Origin: VXMO01 sp965205915
Lineage (GTDB): Bacteria > Chloroflexota > Dehalococcoidia > UBA6926
NCBI GenBank assembly: GCA_965205915.1
Contig: OZ242191.1
Span: 372,001 to 436,000, forward strand
Direction of reading: 5' to 3'
DNA: 64,000 bases
How positions within the stretch are numbered: the first letter of the stretch is position 1; every line of letters starts with the position of its first letter. The position numbers and the translations under genes are program-made. Positions 7,684 through 15,370 of the stretch are shown piece after piece. Below the pieces are notes generated by a model. That model ran no database searches. It worked only from the letters and a program-made list of their open reading frames with translations, and had not been told where the DNA came from.

Positions 7684-8900
7684 GGAGACCTTTGAGTAAC
7701 CGTGTTGGCGTCTGACGTTGGGACTTAGGTAGCGATGGAGAGCGCCTGCAGGTCCCTTGTGCGGCATTCTGTGGCGTGTGACTTGAGAGGCGGAGCCGCT
7801 TTCGGGGAGTGTGGCGGCGTCCGGCCGTGGGACTTTGGGGTCATGTCCGCTCAGGTAGCGTGATGGGTCAAGCGGACGTACTTCCTGAGGTTGTAGGCCA
7901 TCAGTTTGAGGTACATCTCCACCGAGTTGCGTGGCAATCCTCTGTACCGGACGCGACTGTAGCCGTAGCTGCGTTTCAGTGTCCCGAAGACCTTCTCGAC
8001 CAGGGATCGGCGCGGCGCGATCAGGTCATTCCGCCGCTGGAGTCGCGGCGGCAACGTGGGATGATGCTTGTTTGCCCGATGCATGATTCTGTCCTTGATC
8101 CCCATGGCCCGAAGCCGCTGACGCCGCTCCCGCGATTCATAGGCGCGATCCCCATACACCGCCCGCTCATCTCCGCTGATCAGCTCGTCCGCCACCTCGC
8201 TCTCATACACCCTGGCGGGCGTTAATACCGCCATGCGCACTAGGCCGGTTCCTTCGTCCACGCCGATATGCGCCTTGTATCCGAAGTGTGTCCGTGATCC
8301 GCGACCCGTCCGGCTCCAATCCGCATCGGGGTCCCGCGTGCTCTTCGCGCCAGGCCCTGCGCTCATCGGCGGGCGTTTCACCTGCGCCTCCACCAGCGTG
8401 GCGTCCATCAATGTCCCTTCCTTGACGAACAGGCCCCGCTTCTCCAACTGCTTGCCCAATTCATGGAAAAGCGTCTCCGCAAGGCCGCGATTCGCCAACT
8501 CCGTACGGAATCGGCTGATCGTCGAGTAATCCGGCGTGTCGTCCTCAAGCCCCAGTCCCACGAAACGGCGGAACGAAATACGGTCGTCAAGCGCCTCCTC
8601 CATCAGGGTGTCCGAGAGGGTGTACCACTGCTGGAGCAGCAGGATCTTCACCATTGTCAACGGTGGATAGCTGGGGCGTCCCTCCGGCGCCGAATACACG
8701 TCTGCCACCAGCGCATCGAATCCGCCCCACTCGATCTCCCGCCCGATGCGCTCCAAACGCTCATTCCTGCCAAGCGTCTCCGGCAGCAACGACTCCACCA
8801 ATGACGGCTGTCCCATCTGACGATGCATCACTCACCCCTCTCACATCATCCGCGCTCTATCCATTTTGGACTGGATAAAGGGGGTTGTGCAAAGGTCTCC
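7684..8900. mobile_element. IS5-family insertion sequence, apparently complete (~1.2 kb)
   Basis: The ends are inverted: GGAGACCTTTG reads inward from 7684 on the plus strand and from 8900 on the minus strand. After three differing positions both ends continue AACC, giving a terminal repeat of roughly 18 bp with 3 mismatches. One intact transposase gene on the minus strand fills most of the element. No simple target duplication is seen. The exact inverted identity extends 11 bases beyond these ends into half copies of the dispersed palindrome, so the true boundary could be placed differently. Confidence 0.8.
7851..8831 (-). CDS. IS5-family transposase
   Basis: 326 residues, intact. The N-terminal DUF772-type region holds RISFRRFVGLGLEDDTPDYS, typical of the IS5 group. 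The DDE residues are the D of LMDATLVEA near residue 144, the D of YGDRAYES near 227 and the E of SLVEKVFGTLKRSYG near 287. It catalyses cut-and-paste transposition of the surrounding element. It starts about 70 bases inside the right terminal repeat. No frameshift is present, so it may be active. Confidence 0.93.
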   Translation of the reverse strand: MMHRQMGQPSLVESLLPETLGRNERLERIGREIEWGGFDALVADVYSAPEGRPSYPPLTMVKILLLQQWYTLSDTLMEEALDDRISFRRFVGLGLEDDTPDYSTISRFRTELANRGLAETLFHELGKQLEKRGLFVKEGTLMDATLVEAQVKRPPMSAGPGAKSTRDPDADWSRTGRGSRTHFGYKAHIGVDEGTGLVRMAVLTPARVYESEVADELISGDERAVYGDRAYESRERRQRLRAMGIKDRIMHRANKHHPTLPPRLQRRNDLIAPRRSLVEKVFGTLKRSYGYSRVRYRGLPRNSVEMYLKLMAYNLRKYVRLTHHAT

Positions 8901-8960
8901 GTTCGCGGGAATGACGGGGGGAGGAGCGCGGGTATGACGGATGGGAGCGCAGCCCATGAC
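8901..8960 (+). repeat. Half palindrome at the right IS end, with right-arm iterations
   Basis: GTTCGCGGGAATGACGGGGG directly follows the right IS end, then GCGCGGGTATGACGGATGGGAGCGCA and a second GATGGGAGCGCA-type unit (ATGACGAATGGGAGCGCA). No coding potential between the IS and ruvB. Confidence 0.65.
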
Positions 8961-8975
8961 GAATGGGAGCGCACC

Positions 8976-10025
8976 TTAGAAGAGAGCCGGGCGGGTTGTG
9001 TCCGGGCCGGTGTCCTGCGTGGGGGGTTCAACGCCGAGGTGTTCATAGGCGCGGCGCGTTGCTCGGCGGCCTCGTGGGGTGCGGTCGAGAAAGCCGAGTT
9101 GCAGCAGATAGGGCTCATAGACGTCCATGACGGTGTCCGGCTCCTCGGCGATGGACGATGCAAGGGTTTCCAAGCCCACCGGCCCGCCGTCGAATACGTT
9201 GATCAGGCTGTGGAGGACGCGGTGGTCGGTGTCATCAAGGCCGAGGGTATCGACACCCAGGCTATCAAGAGCCTCTCGCGCGGCCTCGCCTGTCACGACG
9301 CCGTCGCCCTTGACCTGGGCGTAGTCGCGGACACGGCGGAGCAGGCGATTGGCGACACGGGGGGTGCCGCGTGACCGTCCGGCGATTTCGTCGAGGCCCT
9401 CATCCGTCGCGTCAACGTTCAGCACACGGGCGGAGCGAGTCAGTATCCGGTGGATCTCTTCCGGCGTGTAGAAGTCCATGCGGTAGGCTGCGCCAAAGCG
9501 ATCGCGGAGGGGATTGCTGAGCAACGCGTAGCGGGTTGTCGCGCCGACTAGCGTGAATGGCGGCAGGCTGACACGCACGGAATGCGCGCCGGGGCCCTTG
9601 CCGATCATGATGTCCAACACATGGTCTTCCATGACGGGATAGAGGACCTCTTCCACGGAGCGCGGCAGGCGGTGGAACTCATCCACGAAGAGGACATCAT
9701 GGGGACGTAGTTGGGTGAGCATTTGGGCGAGATCGCCGGCGCGGGTGAATGACGGCCCGGCCGTGACGCGCACGCTGACGCCCATTTCAGCGGCGATGAT
9801 GAACGCGAGCGTGGTCTTGCCCAGCCCGGGTGGGCCGTGCAGGAGGACGTGATCGAGGGGCTCGTTGCGTTGCAGGGCGGCCTCGATTGAGACCTTGAGA
9901 TTGTCGATGACGCGCGACTGGCCGACGTAGTCAGGGAGGCGGCGTGGGCGCAGGCCGGTATCGAGCGCGGTCTCCTCGTTCTGCGTCTCGGGCGCGACGA
10001 GTCGGTCTTCTGTTGGCTCCGTCAT
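8976..10025 (-). CDS. ruvB: Holliday junction branch migration DNA helicase RuvB
   Basis: 349 residues. The family opening LRPRRLPDYVGQSRVIDNLK, Walker A GPPGLGKTT near residue 65, Walker B LFVDEFHRL, sensor 1 VGATTR and the arginine finger region PLRDRFG are all present, followed by the winged-helix C-terminal domain (PYLLQLGFLDRTPRGRRAT). It forms the hexameric motor of RuvAB in recombinational repair. ruvA and ruvC are not beside it. The last ~18 residues are an extra low-complexity tail. The IS5 element lies about 75 bases downstream and has not disrupted it. Confidence 0.97.
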   Translation of the reverse strand: MTEPTEDRLVAPETQNEETALDTGLRPRRLPDYVGQSRVIDNLKVSIEAALQRNEPLDHVLLHGPPGLGKTTLAFIIAAEMGVSVRVTAGPSFTRAGDLAQMLTQLRPHDVLFVDEFHRLPRSVEEVLYPVMEDHVLDIMIGKGPGAHSVRVSLPPFTLVGATTRYALLSNPLRDRFGAAYRMDFYTPEEIHRILTRSARVLNVDATDEGLDEIAGRSRGTPRVANRLLRRVRDYAQVKGDGVVTGEAAREALDSLGVDTLGLDDTDHRVLHSLINVFDGGPVGLETLASSIAEEPDTVMDVYEPYLLQLGFLDRTPRGRRATRRAYEHLGVEPPTQDTGPDTTRPALF

Positions 10026-10098
10026 GACAGGTATTGTGTCACGTCAGCGCCTTTGACCGCATTCGCGCTGAGTGGATTCAGAGGGTTTCGCCTGCGAG

Positions 10099-12330
10099 TT
10101 ATTCGTTGAGGGCGCTGTAGAGTTTCTCTGCGGTGAACGGCACGCTGTCGATGCGGATGCCGACTGCATCGTCGATGGCGTTGGCGATGGCGGGGAGGGT
10201 GGTGAGGTTGGAGTGCTCGCCGACAGCCTTGACGCTGTATGCGCCCCTGCCCTCGCTGGTTGTGACGAGACCGACGCGCAGTTCTGGGATGTCAGGCTCG
10301 GTGGGAATCTTGAAGTCGGCGAAGGACGGATTCGTCACGCGGCCGCCCTCGTCGACCGTCAACTCCTCCATCATCGCGAAACCGTAGGAGTTGATCATTC
10401 CGCCCTCGATCTGGCCGTAGAACCCGATTGGGTTGATGATGCGTGATGTGTCATGGACGGCGGTGATGGTTCGCACGATGGGCTGTCCGGTCTCGCGATC
10501 CACCTCAACCTCGGCCACTTGCGCGACGAATGACGTATAGGGACTCTGGGCCGCCTCTTCCAGACGTCCCAAGCCGGATACCGGCTCGCCCGCCCGTTCG
10601 GCGATGCGCTCCATTGGCACGGACTCGCGGGTTCGGGAATTGAGGAGCGCGCCGGCCTCGAACTCCACGATGTCCTCGTCCCAGCCGTTGAACTCGGCGG
10701 CGAGCCTCTTGAGTTTGCCGCGCACGTCCTCGGCGGCCATGAATGCGGACTCCGTGATGATAAAGCTGCCGCGGCTGCCGCCGACCCCGGTGTCAAACGC
10801 GGCGTCGTCGGTGGTCAGGGGGACGACGGTTACGCGGGATACATCGATGCCGAGCTCGTCCGCAGTGACCTGCTGCGCCATCGTGTGATTGCCCATGCCG
10901 GGGTCGTAGATGGAGCTTGCCGTGAGGACACTGCCATCGGCGTTTATCGTGATGTTGATGGTTGTCTGGCCGCCGCCCTGCGAGCGGTGGCCGAATGCGA
11001 TGCCGCGTCCGACGTTTTCGGCTTTGGGCGTGTCCCAACCGGACAGGCGGCCGGCCTCCCGCAGGACGGCCTCACCCTGGACATCGAGATAGGAGCGGCC
11101 AACGGGTGTCGCGTCGCCGTCCTGAATGACGTTCCTGATGCGAAGTTCCAGCGGATCCATACCGAGTTCCTGGGCTATGAGGTCCATGTGGGACTCGCCG
11201 GCAAAGATGCCCTGCACCTCGCCGGGGGAGCGATGGAAACCGCATGGAACGGTGTTGGTGTAGACCTGGTAGGCGTCGATCTGCACATGGGGAATCTTGT
11301 ATGGCCCGGCGATCTCCGCGATGCCGGGGAGGTTGGAGCCGGGGACGGGCTTGTAGCCGCCATACGCGCCGGAGTTGAAATAGACCTCCGCCTCCCACGC
11401 GGTGAGAGTGCCGTCGCGTTTGACGCCCGCCCTGACGCGCATGGTGCTCTCATGGCGCGGATTCATGGCGGTTAACTCTTCCGCGTAATCGAACGCCAGC
11501 TTGACGGGCCTGCCGGTCTTCTTTGCGAGGAAATAGCAGATGGGGGCGCCGGTGATGTCGCCCTTGCCGCCGAAGTCGCCGCCCACGTAGGCGTAGTTGA
11601 CGGTGATGTTGTCCGGCTCTTCACCGATGACACGCGCGAGCGCGCCGCGATTGGCGAACGGGGATTTTGAGCCGAGCCAGACCTGGACGTGATCCGTCTC
11701 ATCGACCCAGACGATGGTGTTGTGAACCTCAAGGTAGGCCTGATGGGTTCGTGGCGTGGTGTAGGAGTGCTCAACGATAAGCTCGGCCTCTGCGAAACCC
11801 TCAGAGACGTCGCCCTTGCCCCACGTTCCCTTGACGTAGATGTTGGACGGGGTCTCCATCGGGCCGGGGATTCCCTCGTATGAGTTGAAATCGGGGTGGA
11901 GGATGGGCGCGTCCTGGGCGAGCGCCTCGTCCATCGTGACGGCGGCGGGCAGCTCTTCATATTCGACATCGATGAGCGCGATTGCCTGCTCGGCAATGTC
12001 CTCATCCTCGGCAGCAATGGCGGCGATTTTGTCACCGATGTAGCGGGCGGAGTCGTAGGTGAGCAGTGGCTCGTCAATCAGGCGCTTGCCGAGGCGTATC
12101 CCGTTGACCTCATCGGGCAGCAAAACAGCGTGGACGCCGGGCAACGCGAGGGCTGCGGAGGCGTCGATGGACTTGATTTTCGCGTGGGGGTACGGGGAGC
12201 GGAGAATCTTGCACCACAACGTTCCCGGCAGTGTCACATCGAGAGAGTATTGCCCAAGTCCGGTGACCTTGTCGGGGCCGTCCGATCGGCCGATTGGCGC
12301 TCCGACGGCTGGTTGCTGCGCTGTTGCCAT
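10099..12330 (-). CDS. Xanthine dehydrogenase-family molybdopterin-binding large subunit
   Basis: 743 residues covering both the N-terminal aldehyde oxidase/xanthine dehydrogenase a/b hammerhead domain (GLGQYSLDVTLPGTLWCKIL) and the molybdopterin-binding domains. Visible cofactor segments include YVGGDFGGKGD, CGFHRSPGEVQ and the active-site glutamate region KAVGEHSNLTTLPAIANA near the C-terminus. Members hydroxylate aldehydes, purines or other heterocycles, or oxidise CO. The FeS small subunit and FAD medium subunit genes are absent nearby, so electrons must pass to subunits encoded elsewhere. The substrate cannot be assigned. Confidence 0.9.
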   Translation of the reverse strand: MATAQQPAVGAPIGRSDGPDKVTGLGQYSLDVTLPGTLWCKILRSPYPHAKIKSIDASAALALPGVHAVLLPDEVNGIRLGKRLIDEPLLTYDSARYIGDKIAAIAAEDEDIAEQAIALIDVEYEELPAAVTMDEALAQDAPILHPDFNSYEGIPGPMETPSNIYVKGTWGKGDVSEGFAEAELIVEHSYTTPRTHQAYLEVHNTIVWVDETDHVQVWLGSKSPFANRGALARVIGEEPDNITVNYAYVGGDFGGKGDITGAPICYFLAKKTGRPVKLAFDYAEELTAMNPRHESTMRVRAGVKRDGTLTAWEAEVYFNSGAYGGYKPVPGSNLPGIAEIAGPYKIPHVQIDAYQVYTNTVPCGFHRSPGEVQGIFAGESHMDLIAQELGMDPLELRIRNVIQDGDATPVGRSYLDVQGEAVLREAGRLSGWDTPKAENVGRGIAFGHRSQGGGQTTINITINADGSVLTASSIYDPGMGNHTMAQQVTADELGIDVSRVTVVPLTTDDAAFDTGVGGSRGSFIITESAFMAAEDVRGKLKRLAAEFNGWDEDIVEFEAGALLNSRTRESVPMERIAERAGEPVSGLGRLEEAAQSPYTSFVAQVAEVEVDRETGQPIVRTITAVHDTSRIINPIGFYGQIEGGMINSYGFAMMEELTVDEGGRVTNPSFADFKIPTEPDIPELRVGLVTTSEGRGAYSVKAVGEHSNLTTLPAIANAIDDAVGIRIDSVPFTAEKLYSALNE

Positions 12331-12484
12331 TGTGTGTTTCTCCCCTACCCGTTTTCGGTGTCAAAAGGGAGGCCATTCGGCCTCCCACAGTGCCTCTGAT
12401 TCCTATTACGCAGTATAGGGGATTTTCCCTCGGTTCGCGTTCCTGCGCGCATGGCCAATGGGATTCGGTTGCCGCGTTCCGGTG

Positions 12485-12590
12485 ATGGTGGCCCCCGCCT
12501 TCGCGGGGGATTCGGGTGAGGGCCCGGGGGTGAGTGTCGCGGTTAGCGCAATGAGTTCAAGGTTCCCATTTTCGCGGGAATGACGAATGA
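12485..12590. repeat. Two dispersed palindrome copies in the 266-base gap upstream of the molybdopterin gene
   Basis: GGCCCCCGCCTTCGCGGGGG near 12491 is a class B palindrome followed by ATTCGGG. GGTTCCCATTTTCGCGGGAA near 12561 is a degenerate class A palindrome followed by TGACGA. I see no gene in the gap. Confidence 0.7.
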
Positions 12591-12596
12591 GGAAGG

Positions 12597-12983
12597 CTAG
12601 GTAGTGGTTATGGGGCCGGGGAAATCAGGGGGGTCATCCTGGGAGCCCGGGGTGGGCCAGCCTGGGGTGGGCCAGCCGGCGGAGGCCCATTCCTGGAGCA
12701 GTTCTTCTGAGGAATCGGCGAGCTGTCGAATGGCGATGGTGACGAGGGTCTCGATGTGCACACGGGCACGCGCGCCGAGTTCAAGGGACAGTCGCGCCGC
12801 GTCCTCATGGGTCTGGGCCTCGACCATCGCCACGTAGTCGTAACGGCCAAGGACGGCGTAGCGGGCAAGCAACTGTGTGCCATCGACGTGGACATCATCG
12901 GCGACGTTAGTGAACATTTCAGGGTCGCGCAGCATTGCTTGCTGGCCCTCTTCAGTGACGGTACAAAGGTATATGAAAAGCAT
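12597..12983 (-). CDS. GYD-domain protein
   Basis: 128 residues from ATG 12983, which follows GGAGGCGGA; an upstream in-frame start at 13010 is less likely. LFIYLCTVTEEGQQAML, the GYD-like signature LGRYDYVAMVEAQTHEDAARLSLELGA and RVHIETLVTI match the small ferredoxin-like GYD family. The function is unknown. The C-terminus carries a tandem 5-residue repeat (GWPTP twice), encoded by the repeated GGGTGGGCCAGCC, and a proline-rich tail absent from typical members. Confidence 0.8.
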   Translation of the reverse strand: MLFIYLCTVTEEGQQAMLRDPEMFTNVADDVHVDGTQLLARYAVLGRYDYVAMVEAQTHEDAARLSLELGARARVHIETLVTIAIRQLADSSEELLQEWASAGWPTPGWPTPGSQDDPPDFPGPITTT

Positions 12984-13072
12984 TCCGCCTCCGTGGGTAG
13001 TCATTGACATAGTAGCGCAATGGGGGCGTGGGATGCCCTATTTGAGGAGGGGGCAGCGGGAATGATTGGCGG

Positions 13073-13348
13073 TCAGGACCAATCGTAGACGTTACTACGG
13101 TGGCCGACTCGCAGGATCAGGATGGTCATGACGTTATTCTGAATGCGGCTGATGATTCTGTAGTCATCCACTCTATAGCTCCAGAGTCCGCTGAGTTGGC
13201 CATGGAGGGCCTTGCCGAAAGCTCGCGGATCATCGGATGGGAGAATTCGGGTCTCCAGGTAGTCCACTATCCGCTGTGCCGCCCTGATATCGAGGCTCCG
13301 CAGGTCTCTCCGCGATCGATTAGAAAACTCAATCGTCCAAGCCGAGAT
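13073..13348 (-). CDS. RelE/ParE-family toxin with no conventional start codon at its N-terminus
   Basis: The frame reads AWTIEFSNRSRRDLRSLD then DYLETRILPSDDPRAFGKALHGQL and ends VGHRSNVYDWS, a complete RelE-like fold of about 90 residues. RelE toxins cleave ribosome-bound mRNA. The first ATG/GTG/TTG is GTG 13267, which would remove beta-1 and helix 1. The conserved frame is open back to 13354, and the candidate starts there are ATC 13348 (chosen; GAGGT lies 8 bases upstream), CTG 13351 or ATT 13333. It overlaps the antitoxin gene by about 20 bases. It may be translated from a rare start or be a damaged gene. Confidence 0.65.
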   Translation of the reverse strand: MSAWTIEFSNRSRRDLRSLDIRAAQRIVDYLETRILPSDDPRAFGKALHGQLSGLWSYRVDDYRIISRIQNNVMTILILRVGHRSNVYDWS

Positions 13349-13556
13349 CAGCCTTCACCTCTTCTAGTGAATAGACGCGCTCTTCGCCCCTGCGGACGCG
13401 TTCATAAACTTCTACAGCGAGATAATAGTCCTCAAGGTCCTCGAGCCCACGCTGAATAAGCTCACGCAGGTAATACGACTTGGTACGCCCGGTCTGCTCA
13501 ACGAGATTCGTGAGTCGCTTCTCGGTCTCGGCGTCCAGACGAATGGAGACTGTCAT
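13329..13556 (-). CDS. RelB/ribbon-helix-helix-type antitoxin
   Basis: 75 residues from ATG 13556, which has GGAGAAGAAGGG upstream; an in-frame start at 13601 would run through the operator. TVSIRLDAETEKRLTNLVEQTGRTKSYYLRELIQRGLEDLEDYYLA is a ribbon-helix-helix DNA-binding domain, and the acidic tail (YSLEEVKADLGLDD) is the toxin-neutralising part. It should repress its own promoter at the inverted repeats upstream. It precedes and overlaps the RelE-like gene. Confidence 0.88.
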   Translation of the reverse strand: MTVSIRLDAETEKRLTNLVEQTGRTKSYYLRELIQRGLEDLEDYYLAVEVYERVRRGEERVYSLEEVKADLGLDD

Positions 13557-13585
13557 GATCCGTTCCCTTCTTCTCCAAGCCTCTA

Positions 13586-13660
13586 CTACCTTTGGTAGCA
13601 CGTAGTGTACTCATAGCATTACACGTCATACAAGTGTGACGTGTAATACGTGTCATACAC
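13586..13660. promoter_or_regulatory. Probable operator of the toxin-antitoxin operon
   Basis: A perfect 11-bp inverted repeat, ATTACACGTCA and TGACGTGTAAT separated by 8 bases, occupies 13618-13647. A related TCATACAC unit follows at about 13653. A second perfect inverted repeat CTACC-TTT-GGTAG lies at 13586-13598, nearer the antitoxin start. RHH antitoxins normally bind such sites; that they do here is inferred from position. Confidence 0.65.
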
Positions 13661-13791
13661 TTACTCTAACCCTCTCTTTGGGGCGAGGGGATTCAGCGGG
13701 GAATTCGGGTAAAGCACGGGGAGTATTGGGGCGGCGCCGGAATAGAGCTTTAGTGGTACGCTCTGATTGGCACAGGCAAGCTAAATGATAG

Positions 13792-14088
13792 TTGAAACAG
13801 GTGATTATCGTGATCACAGGTGAGAAGCGCTACCGATTACTGCGCGCTGTATATCCACCATCCGAATCGACGGAACCGGGCAAGTACATGGCGGAGACAC
13901 CCGCATTCCCCAACTGCGTTGCTTGGGGGGACACCGCTGAGGAAGCTGTGGAATTCCTGGAGAGCGTCGTTGCGGCGACAATTCAGACGTACAGGGAACG
14001 GGGATACACTTTGCCTGATGCCGTATCGCCATTGGAATCCAAAGCAGATCAGTCCTCCGAACCAAGGGTACTGGAAGTTTCTGCTTGA
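13792..14088 (+). CDS. HicB-like antitoxin-type protein, orphan
   Basis: 98 residues. YMAETPAFPNCVAWGDTAEEAVEFLESVVAATIQTYRERG matches the HicB-like partial RNase H fold (PxxPxC...GDTxEEA). The start is uncertain: TTG 13792 fits the family length, with GTG 13801 or 13810 as alternatives. No hicA lies next to it. Downstream bases 14085-14147 in another frame encode a short HTH-like peptide (LTYLELTRNLGISKAELDDA), possibly the remnant of a partner domain. HicB proteins repress and neutralise HicA toxins; here that role is unconfirmed. Confidence 0.7.
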   Translation: MKQVIIVITGEKRYRLLRAVYPPSESTEPGKYMAETPAFPNCVAWGDTAEEAVEFLESVVAATIQTYRERGYTLPDAVSPLESKADQSSEPRVLEVSA

Positions 14089-14173
14089 CCTACCTGGAGT
14101 TGACAAGGAATTTGGGCATCTCAAAGGCCGAGCTTGATGACGCTTAGCTAAAGCAAGAACCCGATTTTCTCGC

Positions 14174-14707
14174 CTACCCTAGCCCGCCCTCCATGTACAG
14201 GTAACGTAGCAATCCGGCTATGGATTTGGCATCGCGGATTTCGCCGGTGCGGATTAGCTCGGGAATATCCGCAGGCAGCGTTGGCACGACTGTTATCTCC
14301 TCGTCCTCGTCCGGCTCCACGCCCTCCACCGGTTGCAAGTCGGTCGCCAGGAATAGGTGCAGGTATTCATCGCAGAAACCGGGGGCGCTGTAGAAGCCTC
14401 CTAGCGGGGTCATGGTTTGGGGGTCGTGGGCGATCTCCTCTTGCAGTTCTCGGCGGGCGGTGACGGCGGGCTCTTCGCCCTCTTCGCGTGTACCGGCGGG
14501 GAGTTCGAGCAGGGTGTCTTCCGCACAGTAACGAGGTTGGCGAACGAGCAGGATGTTGCCGTCCATTGAAACCGGCACGACAACAATGGCCCCCGGGTGA
14601 TGCACCGTCGTCCAGAGATGGACGCTTCCTCCCGCTGCCTCCATCTCATCCTCGTAGATTGTCAGGTAGCGGCCTTCATAAACGGCGCGGCGTGAAATGC
14701 GTTCCAT
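14174..14707 (-). CDS. NUDIX hydrolase, ADP-ribose pyrophosphatase type
   Basis: 177 residues. The Nudix box GTREEGEEPAVTARRELQEEI (near residues 71-91) fits G-x5-E-x7-REU-x-EE-x-G/U. The preceding LVRQPRYCAEDTLLELPAG and the following GGFYSAPGFCDEYLHLFLATDL match ADP-ribose/nucleoside diphosphate-sugar pyrophosphatases. It hydrolyses such compounds with Mg2+. ATG 14707 has GGGAGG upstream. A palindromic hairpin region separates it from the upstream GNAT gene. Confidence 0.92.
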   Translation of the reverse strand: MERISRRAVYEGRYLTIYEDEMEAAGGSVHLWTTVHHPGAIVVVPVSMDGNILLVRQPRYCAEDTLLELPAGTREEGEEPAVTARRELQEEIAHDPQTMTPLGGFYSAPGFCDEYLHLFLATDLQPVEGVEPDEDEEITVVPTLPADIPELIRTGEIRDAKSIAGLLRYLYMEGGLG

Positions 14708-14751
14708 GATGTCCTCCCAAAAAATGGTTGGCGTTCAGGTGGGCGGTGCGC

Positions 14752-14788
14752 CCCTCACCCTAACCCTCTCCCTCGGGGAGAGGGGATT
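14752..14788. repeat. Hairpin-forming CCCTCACCCTAACCCTCTCC repeat
   Basis: CCCTCTCCC-TCG-GGGAGAGGG forms a strong stem. Similar CTAACCCTCTC-type sequences occur at 13665-13692 and 24998-25070. It lies between two minus-strand genes and might attenuate transcription. Confidence 0.6.
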
Positions 14789-14791
14789 TCT

Positions 14792-15370
14792 CTAGGCGGT
14801 GTTGGGGATTGGGTCCAAGAGGTCATCGTCGTTGGGGGTTTCGCCGGTGAAGGCTCGGGCGACGGGGCGGCTCATGGCGATCTCGTTGCAGTTGGAGAAC
14901 TTGGGGCAGCGGATGCATTCCGACCAGACCTTGCGGGGGAAGCTGAGAACGTCGGCGCGTTCGAACTGGAGTTTTTCATAGAAACCGGGCTTGTGGGTGA
15001 GTACGAAGACGGTGGGCAGTTCCATGCGCTCGGCCTCTTCGACGCACTTTTCAACAAGGTATGCGCCGATGCCCTGCCCGTGCAGCGCCTCGCTGACGGC
15101 GACGGATTTTATCTCCGCCAGGTCGTCCCAGAGAATGTGGAGCGCGGCGGTGGCTGCGACCTGATCTTCGCCGTCCGCAATAATGAGGAAATCGCGGATG
15201 TTCTCATAGAGTTCGGACGCGCTGCGGGGCAGCATCTCGCCCTGGTTGGCAAAGCCGTTGATGAGCGTGGCCATTCGTGGCACGTCGCTCAGGCGGGCCG
15301 GGCGGATGTTATAGCCGCGCTCGCGGAGCGTCGCTTCCCTGACGGCCAATGCCTCGGCAAGAGTAGTCAT
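14792..15370 (-). CDS. GNAT N-acetyltransferase (N-acetylglutamate synthase-like)
   Basis: 192 residues. YNIRPARLSDVPRMATLINGFA opens a GNAT domain. IKSVAVSEALHGQGIGAYLVEKCVEEA holds the acetyl-CoA loop (Q/RxxGxG/A), and FVLTHKPGFYEKLQFER the end of the fold. The C-terminal CIRCPKFSNCNE resembles the cysteine cluster of ArgA-like acetyltransferases, so a role in arginine synthesis is possible but not certain. Its ATG overlaps the NAD kinase stop by 4 bases (ATGA), so the two are translationally coupled. Confidence 0.85.
   Translation of the reverse strand: MTTLAEALAVREATLRERGYNIRPARLSDVPRMATLINGFANQGEMLPRSASELYENIRDFLIIADGEDQVAATAALHILWDDLAEIKSVAVSEALHGQGIGAYLVEKCVEEAERMELPTVFVLTHKPGFYEKLQFERADVLSFPRKVWSECIRCPKFSNCNEIAMSRPVARAFTGETPNDDDLLDPIPNTA

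Noticed and set aside
7564..7767. 67-residue minus-strand ORF between the VOC gene and the IS
   Set aside because: It crosses the IS left end and the half palindrome and has no protein-like features.
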